Below, one piece after another: positions 1 through 7,879 of a stretch of 64,000 bases of DNA. The notes beneath the pieces were generated by a model. That model was not told where the DNA came from. It ran no database searches and saw only the letters and a list, made by a program, of their open reading frames with translations. The position numbers and the translations under genes are program-made. Numbering within the stretch: the first letter of the stretch is position 1; every line of letters starts with the position of its first letter. The DNA comes from an uncultured Desulfobacter sp. (GTDB lineage Bacteria; Desulfobacterota; Desulfobacteria; Desulfobacterales; Desulfobacteraceae), in NCBI RefSeq assembly GCF_963666675.1, contig NZ_OY762929.1, forward strand, positions 2,604,001-2,668,000, read 5' to 3'.

Positions 1-210
1 TTCATTCAGAATCGAAAGATCGGGTTCCGGCATATCAAAAAGAGACATTTGTTCGCCATCTTTGGGCGTTTTTTCTGATTTACGACCAAAAAGTCTGTCC
101 TGGAGGGATTTAATCTGCTCTTGAAGAATTATGTTTTCATCAAACAAATTCAGAGCGATTTCTTTGACTTCATCCAGGCTTTCAGCATCTTTGAGAGTGT
201 CTCTTGTCAT
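1..210 (-). CDS. tnpC: IS66 family transposase TnpC, N-terminal part (runs off left edge)
   Basis: The first 70 codons of the main IS66 transposase are visible; the rest lies outside the window. The protein starts MTRDTLKDAESLDEVKEIAL and continues with a leucine/glutamine-rich coiled coil (about residues 20-40) followed by the LFGRKSEK motif that is typical of the N-terminal leucine-zipper and basic region of IS66 TnpC proteins. The DDE catalytic domain is not in view. The start ATG is at 210, 45 bp downstream of tnpB, in the usual tnpA-tnpB-tnpC order. Recognition rests on the LFGRKSEK motif and on the two upstream genes. Confidence 0.85.
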   Translation of the reverse strand, partial: MTRDTLKDAESLDEVKEIALNLFDENIILQEQIKSLQDRLFGRKSEKTPKDGEQMSLFDMPEPDLSILNE

Positions 211-254
211 GGGCTGTATATACCATAACCAAGGGGTTTTTTATAGTTTTTCGC

Positions 255-602
255 CTAAAAAATCATAGAGTATTTTAGGGGCTTATGAGCCTGATTTATA
301 TTCAGTCCATCGACCAGCCAGGTCAGTTCCCGGCTTGTAATATCCATGACATCTTTTGGTGAATTCGGCCATTTGAACCGGTCTTTTTCAAGACGCTTTT
401 GCCACAGGCAAAAACCGTTTTTATCCCAGTATAAAATTTTTAAAATGGTTTGTGCTCGGTTGCAGAACACAAACAGGGACCCTGAAAATATATCCAACTG
501 CATTCGTTCGCTTACGATAATGGAAAGGCCGTTAATCGCTTTGCGCATGTCAGTAGTACCCACAGCCAGATAGACTTTTGTGTCTGGTGGAAAGTTCATC
601 AT
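255..602 (-). CDS. tnpB: IS66 family accessory protein TnpB (Orf2)
   Basis: A 115-residue protein of the IS66 Orf2/TnpB family, needed together with TnpA and TnpC for transposition though its biochemical role is poorly known. Visible family hallmarks are the N-terminal VYLAVGTTDMRKAINGLS segment, the SLFVFCNRAQTILKILYWDKNGFCLWQKRLE core and the ELTWLVDGL segment near the end, all at family-typical positions. Length is normal for TnpB (about 115 residues). The start overlaps the stop of tnpA by four bases (599-602), so the two are probably translationally coupled. The gene looks intact. Confidence 0.95.
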   Translation of the reverse strand: MMNFPPDTKVYLAVGTTDMRKAINGLSIIVSERMQLDIFSGSLFVFCNRAQTILKILYWDKNGFCLWQKRLEKDRFKWPNSPKDVMDITSRELTWLVDGLNINQAHKPLKYSMIF

Positions 603-919
603 GAGATAGCTCTCAAGGCTGCAAGAACCCTTTCAAGCGTCTCGCTGGTGAAACCGTCCGGGATTTCTATTTGTACCCCCTGACCAAGGTTCAACTTCAA
701 CCCGGTCGTATGAATATTGGCAGGCATCGGCAACTGGATGAATTCCACAGGACGATCCTGTCCTTTAAATTTTCTTTTCCAATATGTGAACCTGTCCTTG
801 GACAGGTCATTGCGTCTGCAATATTCTGTCTGGGTCAGCCCTGATGCCTCCCAGCGTTCGATGTTTGATTTCCAGTAACTGCTAAGTCTTTCATTTGTTG
901 CTTTTCTTGATCTTGGCAT
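599..919 (-). CDS. tnpA: IS66 family TnpA helix-turn-helix protein
   Basis: A 106-residue IS66 TnpA (Orf1). The N-terminal half contains a helix-turn-helix in the stretch SGLTQTEYCRRNDLSKDRF followed by the basic YWKRKFK segment, which is the expected DNA-binding unit of this family. The C-terminal part is short and acidic. It is the first gene of the element, beginning about 80 bp inside the terminal repeat near 998, and overlaps tnpB by four bases. Length and gene order agree with intact IS66 elements. Confidence 0.9.
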   Translation of the reverse strand: MPRSRKATNERLSSYWKSNIERWEASGLTQTEYCRRNDLSKDRFTYWKRKFKGQDRPVEFIQLPMPANIHTTGLKLNLGQGVQIEIPDGFTSETLERVLAALRAIS

Positions 920-994
920 GGGGTCGCCTCCTTTTAGTTTGGAGGCATTATATGGGCTCGCTGGGCGTGGCGGTAGATGGGGTTTAAATATCGC

Positions 995-1204
995 TTACGG
1001 AAATATTGTAGCCAACCCTATAGGCTCATCGCCTTGAGTTAACCAAATAAGACAGTCATTTTTATTGTGGTAAATTAAAGACGCGTCTTCTTTTGTAATC
1101 CAATCCGATTCTTGAAATGCTGTATGATCCAGCTCTATGGCTTTGGTTATAATTTCATCCGATGGAGATTCAATAATTTCTATATTATAAAAAGGATCGG
1201 TCAT
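995..1204 (-). pseudogene. GNAT acetyltransferase, 5' fragment cut by IS66
   Basis: Sixty-nine codons encoding the start of a small protein (MTDPFYNIEIIESPSDEI...) that ends in GDEPIGLATIFP, which resembles the N-terminal strand-helix and the beta-4 strand (PIGLATI) of GNAT N-acetyltransferases. The acetyl-CoA binding half is missing. The last codons and the stop come from the IS66 terminus, so this is a gene interrupted by insertion. The GNAT assignment rests on a short fragment and is moderate. The fragment has the same minus-strand orientation as the cassette-like genes further right and may have belonged to that array. Confidence 0.6.
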
Positions 1205-1454
1205 AGGAGTTGTTAATTCTTTCCCTACAGTACCTCTATATCATCTAAAAATCCCACCTATCGTTACATTTTCTGAGAAAATAATGAGCTTGTTAAATAA
1301 GATTTTTTAAAAAAGAAAAGGCACATCGGTAGACAGCAGGAACCGCCCGATGCCTTGGCATCCTCCTCCCCCCCTTTGGGGGGGATAAGAGGGGGGGATT
1401 GTGGTATAGATTAAGTTCGCCAAAACCATCACCACCACAACCCCGACCCTGCTT

Positions 1455-1952
1455 ATGAAAGAAAGCATAATAAGAAATCAGTCATCTGCCAAGGAAAAAC
1501 AACAGGTTCGTTGCTGCCATTGTTCGAGTTCTTTGACCATCCGTAACGGAACCTATCCGCGAAATCATCCCCAAGACGACACAGAAATAAGGGTTCAGCG
1601 CTATTTGTGCAAATCGCCCCTGTGTCCATGGAAAAGTTTTTCTGTTCTTCCTGAATCCATCATGCCGGTCGTCCGTCACACCCTTGAGGCGATATGCTGC
1701 TGCGCAGCCATGGTCAGTGCCGGAATGAACCAGGCACAGACGGCAAGATTCTTTGGGTGCACCCGGGGTGTTGCTAAACGGCTCAGGATCTTTTCTCAAA
1801 AATTCATGCCCTGGTTTTCCCGGGAAAAGACTGTTGCCGAATGGGGGCCGGATCCGCCCTCCTTCTGGCCGGACTTTACCAGGGATGTTTCCCAGAGTTT
1901 TTTCCCTGGAAGATGGGTTAAATTACCATCAACACAAAACATACATTGTTAA
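1455..1952 (+). CDS. Zinc-ribbon / helix-turn-helix transposon accessory protein
   Basis: A 165-residue protein. Residues 19-60 form a zinc-ribbon-like module with paired cysteines (CCHC near residue 20 and C-x4-C in LCKSPLCPWKSF). A second part, GMNQAQTARFFGCTRGVAKRL, looks like a helix-turn-helix. It resembles the DUF6431-type proteins that accompany transposase/ATPase pairs, but that match is from memory. Its position as first gene of a three-gene element suggests a role in end recognition or target choice; this is inference. The C-terminal 40 residues look unstructured. The stop is 58 bp before the transposase start. Confidence 0.6.
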   Translation: MKESIIRNQSSAKEKQQVRCCHCSSSLTIRNGTYPRNHPQDDTEIRVQRYLCKSPLCPWKSFSVLPESIMPVVRHTLEAICCCAAMVSAGMNQAQTARFFGCTRGVAKRLRIFSQKFMPWFSREKTVAEWGPDPPSFWPDFTRDVSQSFFPGRWVKLPSTQNIHC

Positions 1953-2010
1953 ATTACAGTCGGTTATGTTGATATGCCACCAATTCCAACTATCAATTAA
2001 GGAGGTGGTC

Positions 2011-3216
2011 ATGCCAATACCTGACCCAGCCGATCTCGCTGTCTGGCGATACGGCATTATCAGCAGTCTTCTTCATCGAAATGAAGAGGTAGAGACCATG
2101 GAGGAGGCACTGATCAGAATTGCCGGAGTTCAGTATCGCCGGCCTGACGGTCAATTTGTGTCCTTTTCTCCGGAAACCTTAAGAAAATGGTTTTATCGTT
2201 ATCGGAACGGCGGCCTGCCGGCGTTAAACGATGCCCAAAGGAAAAACACCGGCACCCACCATGCCGTACCCAGGGCGATCTCGGACCGATTGTTTCAACT
2301 GCGGCAGGAACATCCCAGATGGACTTTTGCCCGTTTGATCGAACAGCTGGTTCAGGATAAAGTCTGGGATATGCAGTCTCCGGCCCGTTCCACGCTTTAT
2401 CGCTTTGCCCGGACATGCAACCTTCAACGAGATCCCCATTTGACGGTGCATGATCCGGCTCGGCCCTTTCAATATCAGTTCTTTGGTCAAATGTGGACTG
2501 CAGACTTTCTTCACGGCCCAAAGATCAGAGTGAACAGCCAAAAACGCAAAACCTATCTGCATGCCATTATTGACGATGCCACAAGATATGTGGTTCATGC
2601 CGGTTTTTTTACCAGTGAGGGCACCGAGGTAATGATGATGGCACTGATGGCCACCGTTCGAACCCATGGCAAACCGCGTCGGTTCTATACGGACAACGGG
2701 GCCTGTTACGCAAGCAAACATCTTAAATTTGTTTGTGCCAACCTGGGTATCCATCTGATCCATACGCCGCCGGGCCAACCCAGGGGAAGGGGTAAAGTGG
2801 AACGATTCTTCCGGACCGTCCGGGATCAGTTCCTTGAGGGCAAAAATGCCCCGGCCCATACTCTGGACGGGTTGAACAAGGCCTTTTCACAATGGCTGTC
2901 GACTTATCATCGGCGTATTCACAGCAGCCTGGGCATGACCCCTTTGCAGAAACGGCTTGGGCATCAAAGTGCCTGCATCCCTCTACCGGAAACGATTGAT
3001 ATCGAGCCTTTATTTAGAATGAAGCGCCGGTGCAAAGTTTACCTGAATAATACCGTCAGGCTTAAAAAGCGGTCCTATGAGGTGGCAGACGCCTTACCCG
3101 GCCAGCGCCTCGACATCTGGTTTATGCCATGGAACCTTGACCGAATCTGGTACGGACCGGAAATGAAACCGGCCAAACCAATTGATCCCATCCAAAACGC
3201 ATATAGAGGGAGGTAA
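2011..3216 (+). CDS. DDE transposase, integrase (rve) fold, TnsB/IS481-like
   Basis: A 401-residue transposase. The chosen ATG at 2011 has a strong ribosome binding site (AAGGAGGT, 1999-2006); the frame is open further upstream but without such a signal. An N-terminal helix-turn-helix region (residues about 30-130) precedes a retroviral-integrase-type catalytic core with D165 (MWTADFLHG), D228 (FYTDNGACY) and E264 (GRGKVERFFR), a D-x62-D-x35-E spacing typical of this fold. A C-terminal beta-rich Mu-like domain follows. It catalyses strand transfer of the element ends. The partner ATPase starts three bases after its stop. All catalytic residues are present, so the enzyme may be active. Confidence 0.88.
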   Translation: MPIPDPADLAVWRYGIISSLLHRNEEVETMEEALIRIAGVQYRRPDGQFVSFSPETLRKWFYRYRNGGLPALNDAQRKNTGTHHAVPRAISDRLFQLRQEHPRWTFARLIEQLVQDKVWDMQSPARSTLYRFARTCNLQRDPHLTVHDPARPFQYQFFGQMWTADFLHGPKIRVNSQKRKTYLHAIIDDATRYVVHAGFFTSEGTEVMMMALMATVRTHGKPRRFYTDNGACYASKHLKFVCANLGIHLIHTPPGQPRGRGKVERFFRTVRDQFLEGKNAPAHTLDGLNKAFSQWLSTYHRRIHSSLGMTPLQKRLGHQSACIPLPETIDIEPLFRMKRRCKVYLNNTVRLKKRSYEVADALPGQRLDIWFMPWNLDRIWYGPEMKPAKPIDPIQNAYRGR

Positions 3217-3218
3217 TC

Positions 3219-4055
3219 ATGCAAGACACCCATACCATAGAACAGGCGCCCATGGCCGATTTTTTTGGCTGGAAGTACCATCCCTTTGCCGACACCTATG
3301 AACAGCGCAAACTCTGGCTACCCAAAGAGGACCTGCGCAAACTCGATACCATAAAACGTTTGCTGCACCATGGCAAAAGCACCGCACTGTGCGGCCCTTC
3401 AGGGACCGGAAAAACCACCTTGATTCATGCATTGGTATCGGATCTGGATCGAAATGCATACCTCCCGGTTATGCTGCCCTATGCCGGTCATCCAAGAAAC
3501 GGACTGACACGCATTCTTGCCCAGACCCTCGGGGTGGATATCAAAAGCCGGGGAATGCCTTTGATTACAAGGGTTCAGCAGCATATTGAATCCTTATCCA
3601 ACCAGGCCAACTCACGTCATCCGGTGCTGATCGTCGATGATGCCCAGCGCATCGAATCCGACTCCCTCTGGGATCTTTGCTCTCTTCTGGTCCAAACCTC
3701 TAAACAGAGAAGCGCAGCCTCCTTTATCCTTGTCGGGGACGACTCTCTGTTCAGGCAACTTCGACTTTATGCAATGGCACCGATACGATCCCGGCTCACC
3801 GGCATTATGAAAATTAATGCCATGAACGAGTATGAAACCCAGCATTTTATCGAAATCCGTCTTAAAAATGCACAAGCTCCATCGGACCTGTTTACCAAAG
3901 AAGCAATGGATTTGATCGCAAGTTCCACCCGGGGAAACAGACGGGACGTAATGAATATGGCGACGATCTGTCTTGAGGAGGCCTATTATCACAATGAAAA
4001 AAATGTGACCGCCGAGCTCATTTACAACTCGGAATGGTTCAACGAATCTGAGTGA
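3219..4055 (+). CDS. AAA+ ATPase, TniB/ExeA-like transposition regulator
   Basis: A 278-residue P-loop ATPase. Walker A is GPSGTGKTT (residues 59-67), Walker B is VLIVDDAQ (136-143), and the segment APIRSRLTG contains the arginine-finger region. The start of the protein, FFGWKYHPFADT, is characteristic of the ExeA/TniB-like family. In Tn7- and Mu-like elements such proteins bind target DNA and stimulate the DDE transposase; here the gene lies two bases after the transposase and is presumably co-translated with it. It is shorter than TnsC and closest in size to TniB. No truncation is seen. Confidence 0.85.
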   Translation: MQDTHTIEQAPMADFFGWKYHPFADTYEQRKLWLPKEDLRKLDTIKRLLHHGKSTALCGPSGTGKTTLIHALVSDLDRNAYLPVMLPYAGHPRNGLTRILAQTLGVDIKSRGMPLITRVQQHIESLSNQANSRHPVLIVDDAQRIESDSLWDLCSLLVQTSKQRSAASFILVGDDSLFRQLRLYAMAPIRSRLTGIMKINAMNEYETQHFIEIRLKNAQAPSDLFTKEAMDLIASSTRGNRRDVMNMATICLEEAYYHNEKNVTAELIYNSEWFNESE

Positions 4056-4129
4056 AACGGAAGCGCTTGAGAGGGGACTCCGGCGCCAGGGATAACTCAG
4101 TGCGGTAGACTGCTGTCTACATGATTAAA

Positions 4130-4155
4130 GCCGGGAGGGCAAAAGCTCTCCCGGC
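4130..4155 (+). terminator. Rho-independent terminator-like hairpin just outside the transposon
   Basis: GCCGGGAG (4130-4137) pairs with CTCCCGGC (4148-4155), with TTTT following on the plus strand. It lies about 75 bp past the ATPase stop and ten bases beyond the transposon end, so it could end transcription of the transposon genes. It may equally be part of the disrupted cassette. Confidence 0.6.
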
Positions 4156-4233
4156 TTTTCTGTAATCAATTGCCAGCCGGGTAATCAAACCTGAGATTTT
4201 TATGGGATTAGCTCGTCGGAATCTACAGGAGTC

Positions 4234-4378
4234 ACCTAACGTTTTTGTTTATCAAACCAACATATTGCTCATCAGCCAGAGTGCGGCGGCGGGATACCAG
4301 TCAGGCTTAAATTGGTTGGCGGAATTGGTATTGAGAGCAGGATGTTTCCGCAATGTGATGACAGTATATGGGTTAGCT
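4234..4378 (-). repeat. attC-like site behind the LysE cassette
   Basis: In the reading direction of the genes the site opens with AGCTAAC (4378-4372; six of seven bases of RYYYAAC) and closes with GTTAGGT (4240-4234; full match to GTTRRRY). It is 145 bp long, within the range of long attC sites. The lysE stop codon lies inside the opening box, as is usual in gene cassettes. About 110 bp of it is homologous to the repeat at 7650-7766, including the shared 15-mer GGATACCAGTCAGG type motif at 4291-4305. Call rests on geometry; no integrase is in the window. Confidence 0.55.
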
Positions 4379-4477
4379 TTGTATTCGTTTAAGTTGTAAT
4401 AACTTAACGCCCATACCAATAAATAATCCCCCTGCAATGCGCTTGAACCATGCCAGAAAACTTTGATTTGTAACTAT

Positions 4478-6007
4478 CTCAACTTTCGGGTTTAAAAATT
4501 ACCAGCTAACTTTCGATTTTCTACAAAACCGAATTGCTGGAGGGTTGTTCCCATAACAGCATCAAAAAATGCTGTCGCGGTCTGCTCACAATAGTTACCA
4601 ATTTTTTTCAACTGGTCACCGGCGATAATCATTATTCTGTAAAGAGCTTCAACAAAAGATATATCGGCGACCTCCTCGCAGCAGGCATAGAACAATTCTC
4701 CAAAGGTCCTGTCATCCGTTTGGGTTCGATTTTGATAGGCCAAAAACATATATCGCATGAAAACAATAGTGGTGTGAGCCACCAGGGCGTCATAGTCTCG
4801 GCATTGCATCTCTTTTGCCAGCTTCAGATGCTGTTTTGCCATTTTGAACAACACCTCAATATCCCAGCGTTTACCATAAATTCGAACGATGTCTTCATTT
4901 GACAATTCAAGGTCTGTGGAGAGTAACACCAACCAGTCCTTCTTGCGCCGGTCGCGCACAAAAACAAGCCTGGCAGACAATCCACCCTTCAGTGTAACGA
5001 TGGTACTTGCCAGGACCTTTGCCCGACCACGACGCTTTTTGAGTTGCCGGTAGATCGCTTTCACATCCACCCAATTCCCGTTGAATTCATAATGAATTTT
5101 TGATGTTTTCTTCACCATCCCCACAACATTAATGTATTTGCTTAATGCTGTAACTGTGGCGGGCATCATAAACCAGCTATCCATCAATATATGTTTTGCA
5201 CGAACGCCTGTAGCCAGAACCCGTTTGACCATGGCTTCCAGATTCTCGGGTGCTGTAATTATAGCCTCTTGCCTTCGTTTCCATGCGCTGCATCTTTTAT
5301 CCATGAGTTTTTGATTTTCACAAAGACGCTTTTTGGCATCTGAGGAGGACAGAAGACAAAAATCTAACGGCAGACAACTGGCCCCATCTGACCAGCAGAG
5401 TGTCAGCATTCTGAATCCCTTGATAAATTTACCAGTGCTATGATCCCATATCCTTGAAAGAAGCTCGACTTTTTTTGACCGGGAACGATCATAAGGGCTA
5501 TCATCGGCGATCAGTACCGATTCACGATTTTCATCGGTCAATGGATCGAAAAAATGGTACAGTTTGATACCAACAGACAAAAGTAAGCGCCGCCAGTTAG
5601 AGTACCCACCCTTGAGAACTTCATATGCAGCGTCTTTACCAAATGACAAGTCGTCATTGATTACAATTCCCCTAAAGAAATCTTTTTGCAGGAATGGTAA
5701 TGTAAATATAGCCATAATCAATGAACGGACACTATATCCATGACGTTTTCGGACACCACATCGGTGCAAAGATGTAGCAATGGAAAATTTGCTGAAAAAG
5801 TCATCAATTTTGCCTAAAATCTGAATGTCCGTTTGAGTTCTTGTTTCAATATTGGTATGTATCATGTGAGCCCTTACTGTTTGATATTATTGTATTTTTT
5901 TAGCGAATTTATTATATATCAAACAGCTGGGCTCTACAAGTTTTTATGTTATAAATTCAATGAGTTGACTGGTCGGCAGTCTGTCTCAACGAATCCCGAA
6001 AGTTGAG
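4478..6007 (-). mobile_element. IS4-family insertion sequence with intact ends
   Basis: The element is 1,530 bp. It has 13-bp perfect terminal inverted repeats, CTCAACTTTCGGG at 4478-4490 and its complement at 5995-6007, and a 7-bp direct repeat TAACTAT at 4471-4477 and 6008-6014. One transposase gene fills it. The target is a LysE-type exporter gene whose two halves join in frame when the element is removed, so both ends are certain. The undamaged duplication and intact gene suggest a fairly recent insertion. Confidence 0.95.
4492..5865 (-). CDS. IS4 family DDE transposase
   Basis: A 457-residue transposase. The catalytic core shows IADDSPYDRSRS (D121/D122), the second aspartate in HILMDSWF, and the IS4 signature Y-(2)-R-(3)-E-(6)-K in YGKRWDIEVLFKMAKQHLK. 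Length fits the IS4 group. The gene occupies nearly the whole element and the frame is undamaged, so the enzyme is probably functional. The stop at 4492 lies directly beside the left terminal repeat. The ATG at 5865 leaves about 130 bp of leader to the right end, room for its own promoter. Confidence 0.93.
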   Translation of the reverse strand: MIHTNIETRTQTDIQILGKIDDFFSKFSIATSLHRCGVRKRHGYSVRSLIMAIFTLPFLQKDFFRGIVINDDLSFGKDAAYEVLKGGYSNWRRLLLSVGIKLYHFFDPLTDENRESVLIADDSPYDRSRSKKVELLSRIWDHSTGKFIKGFRMLTLCWSDGASCLPLDFCLLSSSDAKKRLCENQKLMDKRCSAWKRRQEAIITAPENLEAMVKRVLATGVRAKHILMDSWFMMPATVTALSKYINVVGMVKKTSKIHYEFNGNWVDVKAIYRQLKKRRGRAKVLASTIVTLKGGLSARLVFVRDRRKKDWLVLLSTDLELSNEDIVRIYGKRWDIEVLFKMAKQHLKLAKEMQCRDYDALVAHTTIVFMRYMFLAYQNRTQTDDRTFGELFYACCEEVADISFVEALYRIMIIAGDQLKKIGNYCEQTATAFFDAVMGTTLQQFGFVENRKLAGNF

Positions 6008-6561
6008 TAACTATTCTTTTTGCCGATTTGGAGAGAAAACCATAACTGTTCAAAGACGCAAATGAGATAGCCATAAATATTAATGTCATAATAAAAAACT
6101 GCGGGGCTATAGCCGCCTTCAAATCTAAAAACTGAGGGAATAAAGCGGTGAAAAATAAAATTGGTTTTGGGTTCGTTACTGCAAGGAAAAAGCTCTCCCA
6201 AAAATATGATAACAGATTTCGTTCTTTTCTTTGACCAGCCCCCAATTCTCCAGAAGACAGCACTCTGGAGGATCTAAGTTGTTTTACACCCAAGTATATT
6301 AAGTATGAGGCGCCAATAAATTTAACAATAAGAAACAGCGTTGATGACGCCACTAACAATGTGCCTAATCCAAGAATAGAGAGCAGTGACAGTATGAATA
6401 ACCCTAAAATATTCGCAAACGATGACGTGCAAACAATTTTCATTTTTCCGGTCATTCCATTAGTAATGGCCAGAAAAATTGCAGGGCCGGGACTCGTAAT
6501 ATAGAAAAAAGCCACTACGGTATACATTATTAATTTATCCAAATCCATGAGCTTCTCCTTA

Positions 6562-6690
6562 AGTTAACGTATTTTTCAGGGACCGGGCGGCAAATGCCGA
6601 AAACGGCTACTGAAAGAAATTGTTTGTGTATGTTTTAGTCTTCAAAAAACCAAACCGTAAGCCCGGTCCCACTGCAAAAAATCGTTCTGT
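6562..6690 (-). repeat. attC-like site between phosphatase and LysE cassettes
   Basis: Reading with the genes, ACAGAAC (6690-6684) opens the site 12 bases after the phosphatase stop, and GTTAACT (6568-6562; six of seven GTTRRRY bases) closes it 13 bases before the lysE start. Between them is a long imperfect stem: GGGACCGGGC at 6579-6588 pairs perfectly with 6661-6670, and outer arms AACGTATTTTT and AAAAAATCGTT also pair with a few bulges. Unpaired bases inside a long stem are what attC recombination sites show when folded as single strands. Confidence 0.6.
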
Positions 6691-6702
6691 GCTAAAAGCA
6701 CT

Positions 6703-7026
6703 TTATCTTATAAATTGGGGAACTCGATTATTCAGGATTTTAATTAATTTGGGGTCCATATATTCGTAATCATCGGGAATCCCGAGGCAGATAATATGTT
6801 GATCCTTTATATACTCTCTAAATTTTTTTTTGAGTTTCTTTTTATGAGTTTGATCCATCACAAAGATATAATCAGCCCATGAAACATCTTCTATTCCTAA
6901 TGGAATTTCTGCATCATTATTAAGACCCGCTGATCTGACGTCCCAACCGTCCCGACTGGAAAATATTGCTTCAGCTGTTGGACTTCTTAATTTGTTTTGA
7001 CTACAGATAAAGAGGATTTTTTTCAT
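6703..7026 (-). CDS. Low-molecular-weight protein tyrosine phosphatase-like protein
   Basis: A 107-residue cytoplasmic protein. The P-loop C-x5-R-S is CSQNKLRS (C8 to R14) right after the first strand MKKILFI, and VSWADYIFVMD contains the general-acid/aspartate region of the family. It is shorter than classical low-molecular-weight phosphatases (about 150 residues), as is common for the short form found in mobile cassettes. The ATG at 7026 is chosen because the fold starts there; an upstream in-frame ATG at 7080 would add a non-homologous leader overlapping the intercassette palindrome. Substrate is unknown. Compact cassette-like neighbours on the same strand suggest it travels as a gene cassette. 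Confidence 0.8.
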   Translation of the reverse strand: MKKILFICSQNKLRSPTAEAIFSSRDGWDVRSAGLNNDAEIPLGIEDVSWADYIFVMDQTHKKKLKKKFREYIKDQHIICLGIPDDYEYMDPKLIKILNNRVPQFIR

Positions 7027-7042
7027 AGTTTCTCGGGTACAG

Positions 7043-7089
7043 GACGTTCCGTTCAGCGGCTGCGTGTTCTTGCAGTCCATGGGAACGTC
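7043..7089 (-). repeat. Palindrome upstream of the phosphatase gene (possible attC remnant)
   Basis: GACGTTCC (7043-7050) and GGAACGTC (7082-7089) are an 8-bp perfect inverted repeat around a 31-base loop that itself has CTGC/GCAG arms. It occupies the spacer between two minus-strand genes, where an attC site would be expected. The stop codon of the preceding gene is followed by TAACATG, a weak candidate opening box. No good GTTRRRY closing box is seen, so it may be degenerate. Confidence 0.35.
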
Positions 7090-7153
7090 TTATTATCTTT
7101 TTATCAAAAGAAGTTTAAACTTTTGCCTTCAAAGAATGAAGGCTGCAATCATG

Positions 7154-7630
7154 TTACTTTTCTATACTCGTCAAAAGCAACTTTTCCAAACTTTTTATTC
7201 GATTAATAAAAAATAGTTGTATATTTCCAAAATCATATGCGAATTCAAAAACATTGGGATGATCTAAAGACAAGGCTTGCATCGTTTCTGCGGCTGAGAA
7301 AGAATAAAATCCTTTGACCATTCTTCTGTTTCCAGGTTTGCCATATATGGTGGGAAAATTAATATCACCGTAGATGATTGGTACGGTAAAAGTGTTTATT
7401 TTTGCAGTTGTATGTTTAATGATACTCAACCCAACGTTGGTATTTTTTGTGATATCAATCACAGTGTCCATCAAGTCCTTACGACTGTATTCTTGTCCAT
7501 TTGGACACCAAGTTCTTGAGCAAATCCTATTTGCAGCACTTCTGATCCAGAACCAGTAATATATAGCCCTCCCCAAAATTAATGATAAGAAAGAGACCAC
7601 AACTATAAAATATATGGGTTCATCAGTCAT
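7154..7630 (-). CDS. Unknown membrane-anchored protein
   Basis: A 158-residue protein with one strong hydrophobic segment near the N-terminus (IYFIVVVSFLSLILG, residues about 6-20), followed by a soluble part with two cysteines (ICSRTWC) and a basic C-terminus. No family was recognised. The ATG at 7630 is preferred; another ATG two codons earlier lies at 7636. It is AT-rich compared with the housekeeping genes in the window, sits between two palindromic spacers and is oriented like its neighbours, so it was probably acquired as a cassette. Function unknown. Confidence 0.55.
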   Translation of the reverse strand: MTDEPIYFIVVVSFLSLILGRAIYYWFWIRSAANRICSRTWCPNGQEYSRKDLMDTVIDITKNTNVGLSIIKHTTAKINTFTVPIIYGDINFPTIYGKPGNRRMVKGFYSFSAAETMQALSLDHPNVFEFAYDFGNIQLFFINRIKSLEKLLLTSIEK

Positions 7631-7649
7631 GTGCATGGTCGGAACATAA

Positions 7650-7766
7650 GGTTATTTTTCATCGGCTGATATGCAGCGGAATACCGGTCAGGTGAAGAAA
7701 AATGGTTAGTGGAACTGCTATTGAGAGGAGGATGCTTCCGTGATGTGACAGTGCATATGAGATTGG
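7650..7766 (-). repeat. Cassette spacer repeat, homologous to the LysE spacer
   Basis: This stretch aligns over roughly 110 bp with 4258-4370: both share (plus strand) a GGAATACCGGTCAGG-type 15-mer (7678-7692 here, 4291-4305 there), then AATGGTT, then CTATTGAGAG and GAGGATGCTTCCG. The same 15-mer core recurs once more at 8567-8581. Inverted arms ATATGCA and TGCATAT with inner CGGAA/TTCCG allow a bulged stem. Clear attC end boxes were not found here, so it is listed as a related spacer, not a confident attC site. Confidence 0.5.
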
Positions 7767-7879
7767 TGGCTCTCTCTTCCTCCCCGTTGGTAAATTTGTT
7801 GAATTGTGTATCGTGGCCCAGAATTTCTTTAATCATTTATCCTTGCTTTCCCTCCAGAGAATTCAAAAAAACAGAACCT

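Larger units (their letters stand above)
1..998 (-). mobile_element. IS66-family insertion sequence, partial
   Basis: The tnpA-tnpB-tnpC set is read leftward and the element continues past the left edge. Its right terminus is placed at 998 because the minus strand there begins GTAAGCG, the usual start of IS66-type terminal repeats, and because the GNAT reading frame upstream is cut exactly at this point. The first bases of the element supply that gene with a stop codon. The 8-bp target duplication expected for IS66 (here it would be GGAAATAT, 999-1006) cannot be checked, as the other end is outside the window. Confidence 0.8.
1329..4120 (+). mobile_element. Three-gene DDE transposon with AAA ATPase (Mu/Tn7-like logic)
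   Basis: The element carries a zinc-ribbon protein, a DDE transposase and an AAA+ ATPase on one strand. An 11-bp perfect inverted repeat, GTAGACAGCAG at 1329-1339 and its complement at 4110-4120, brackets the three genes, and the region outside does not continue any of them. The right end also contains a local palindrome, GTAGAC-TGCT-GTCTAC (4105-4120). A four-base ACAT occurs at both outer edges (1323-1326 and 4119-4122) but is too short to call a target duplication. Exact ends are uncertain by a few bases. It sits inside the cassette-like region, between the LysE cassette and the cut GNAT gene. Confidence 0.7.
4373..6548 (-). pseudogene. LysE/RhtB family exporter, interrupted by an IS4-type element
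   Basis: The first 180 codons (6548-6008) and the last 33 (4470-4373) lie on either side of an insertion sequence. Removing the element and one copy of the 7-bp duplication restores one frame across the joint (reading ...KRIVTNQSFLAWFKRI...) and gives a 212-residue protein, normal for the family. The N-terminus shows the SPGPA motif, and there are about six hydrophobic segments, fitting an inner-membrane exporter of amino acids or similar small compounds. The C-terminal half ends AGGLFIGMGVKLLQL, typical of RhtB. Start ATG at 6548 follows AAGGAG. As it stands the gene makes a truncated protein with 20 foreign residues. Confidence 0.85.

Noticed and set aside
2224..2859. A 211-codon frame opposite the DDE transposase
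   Set aside because: Antisense shadow of a gene with complete catalytic residues.
7627..7836. A small frame in the spacer between two cassette genes
   Set aside because: It lies across a repeated spacer also seen at 4258-4370 and has no conserved protein features there.
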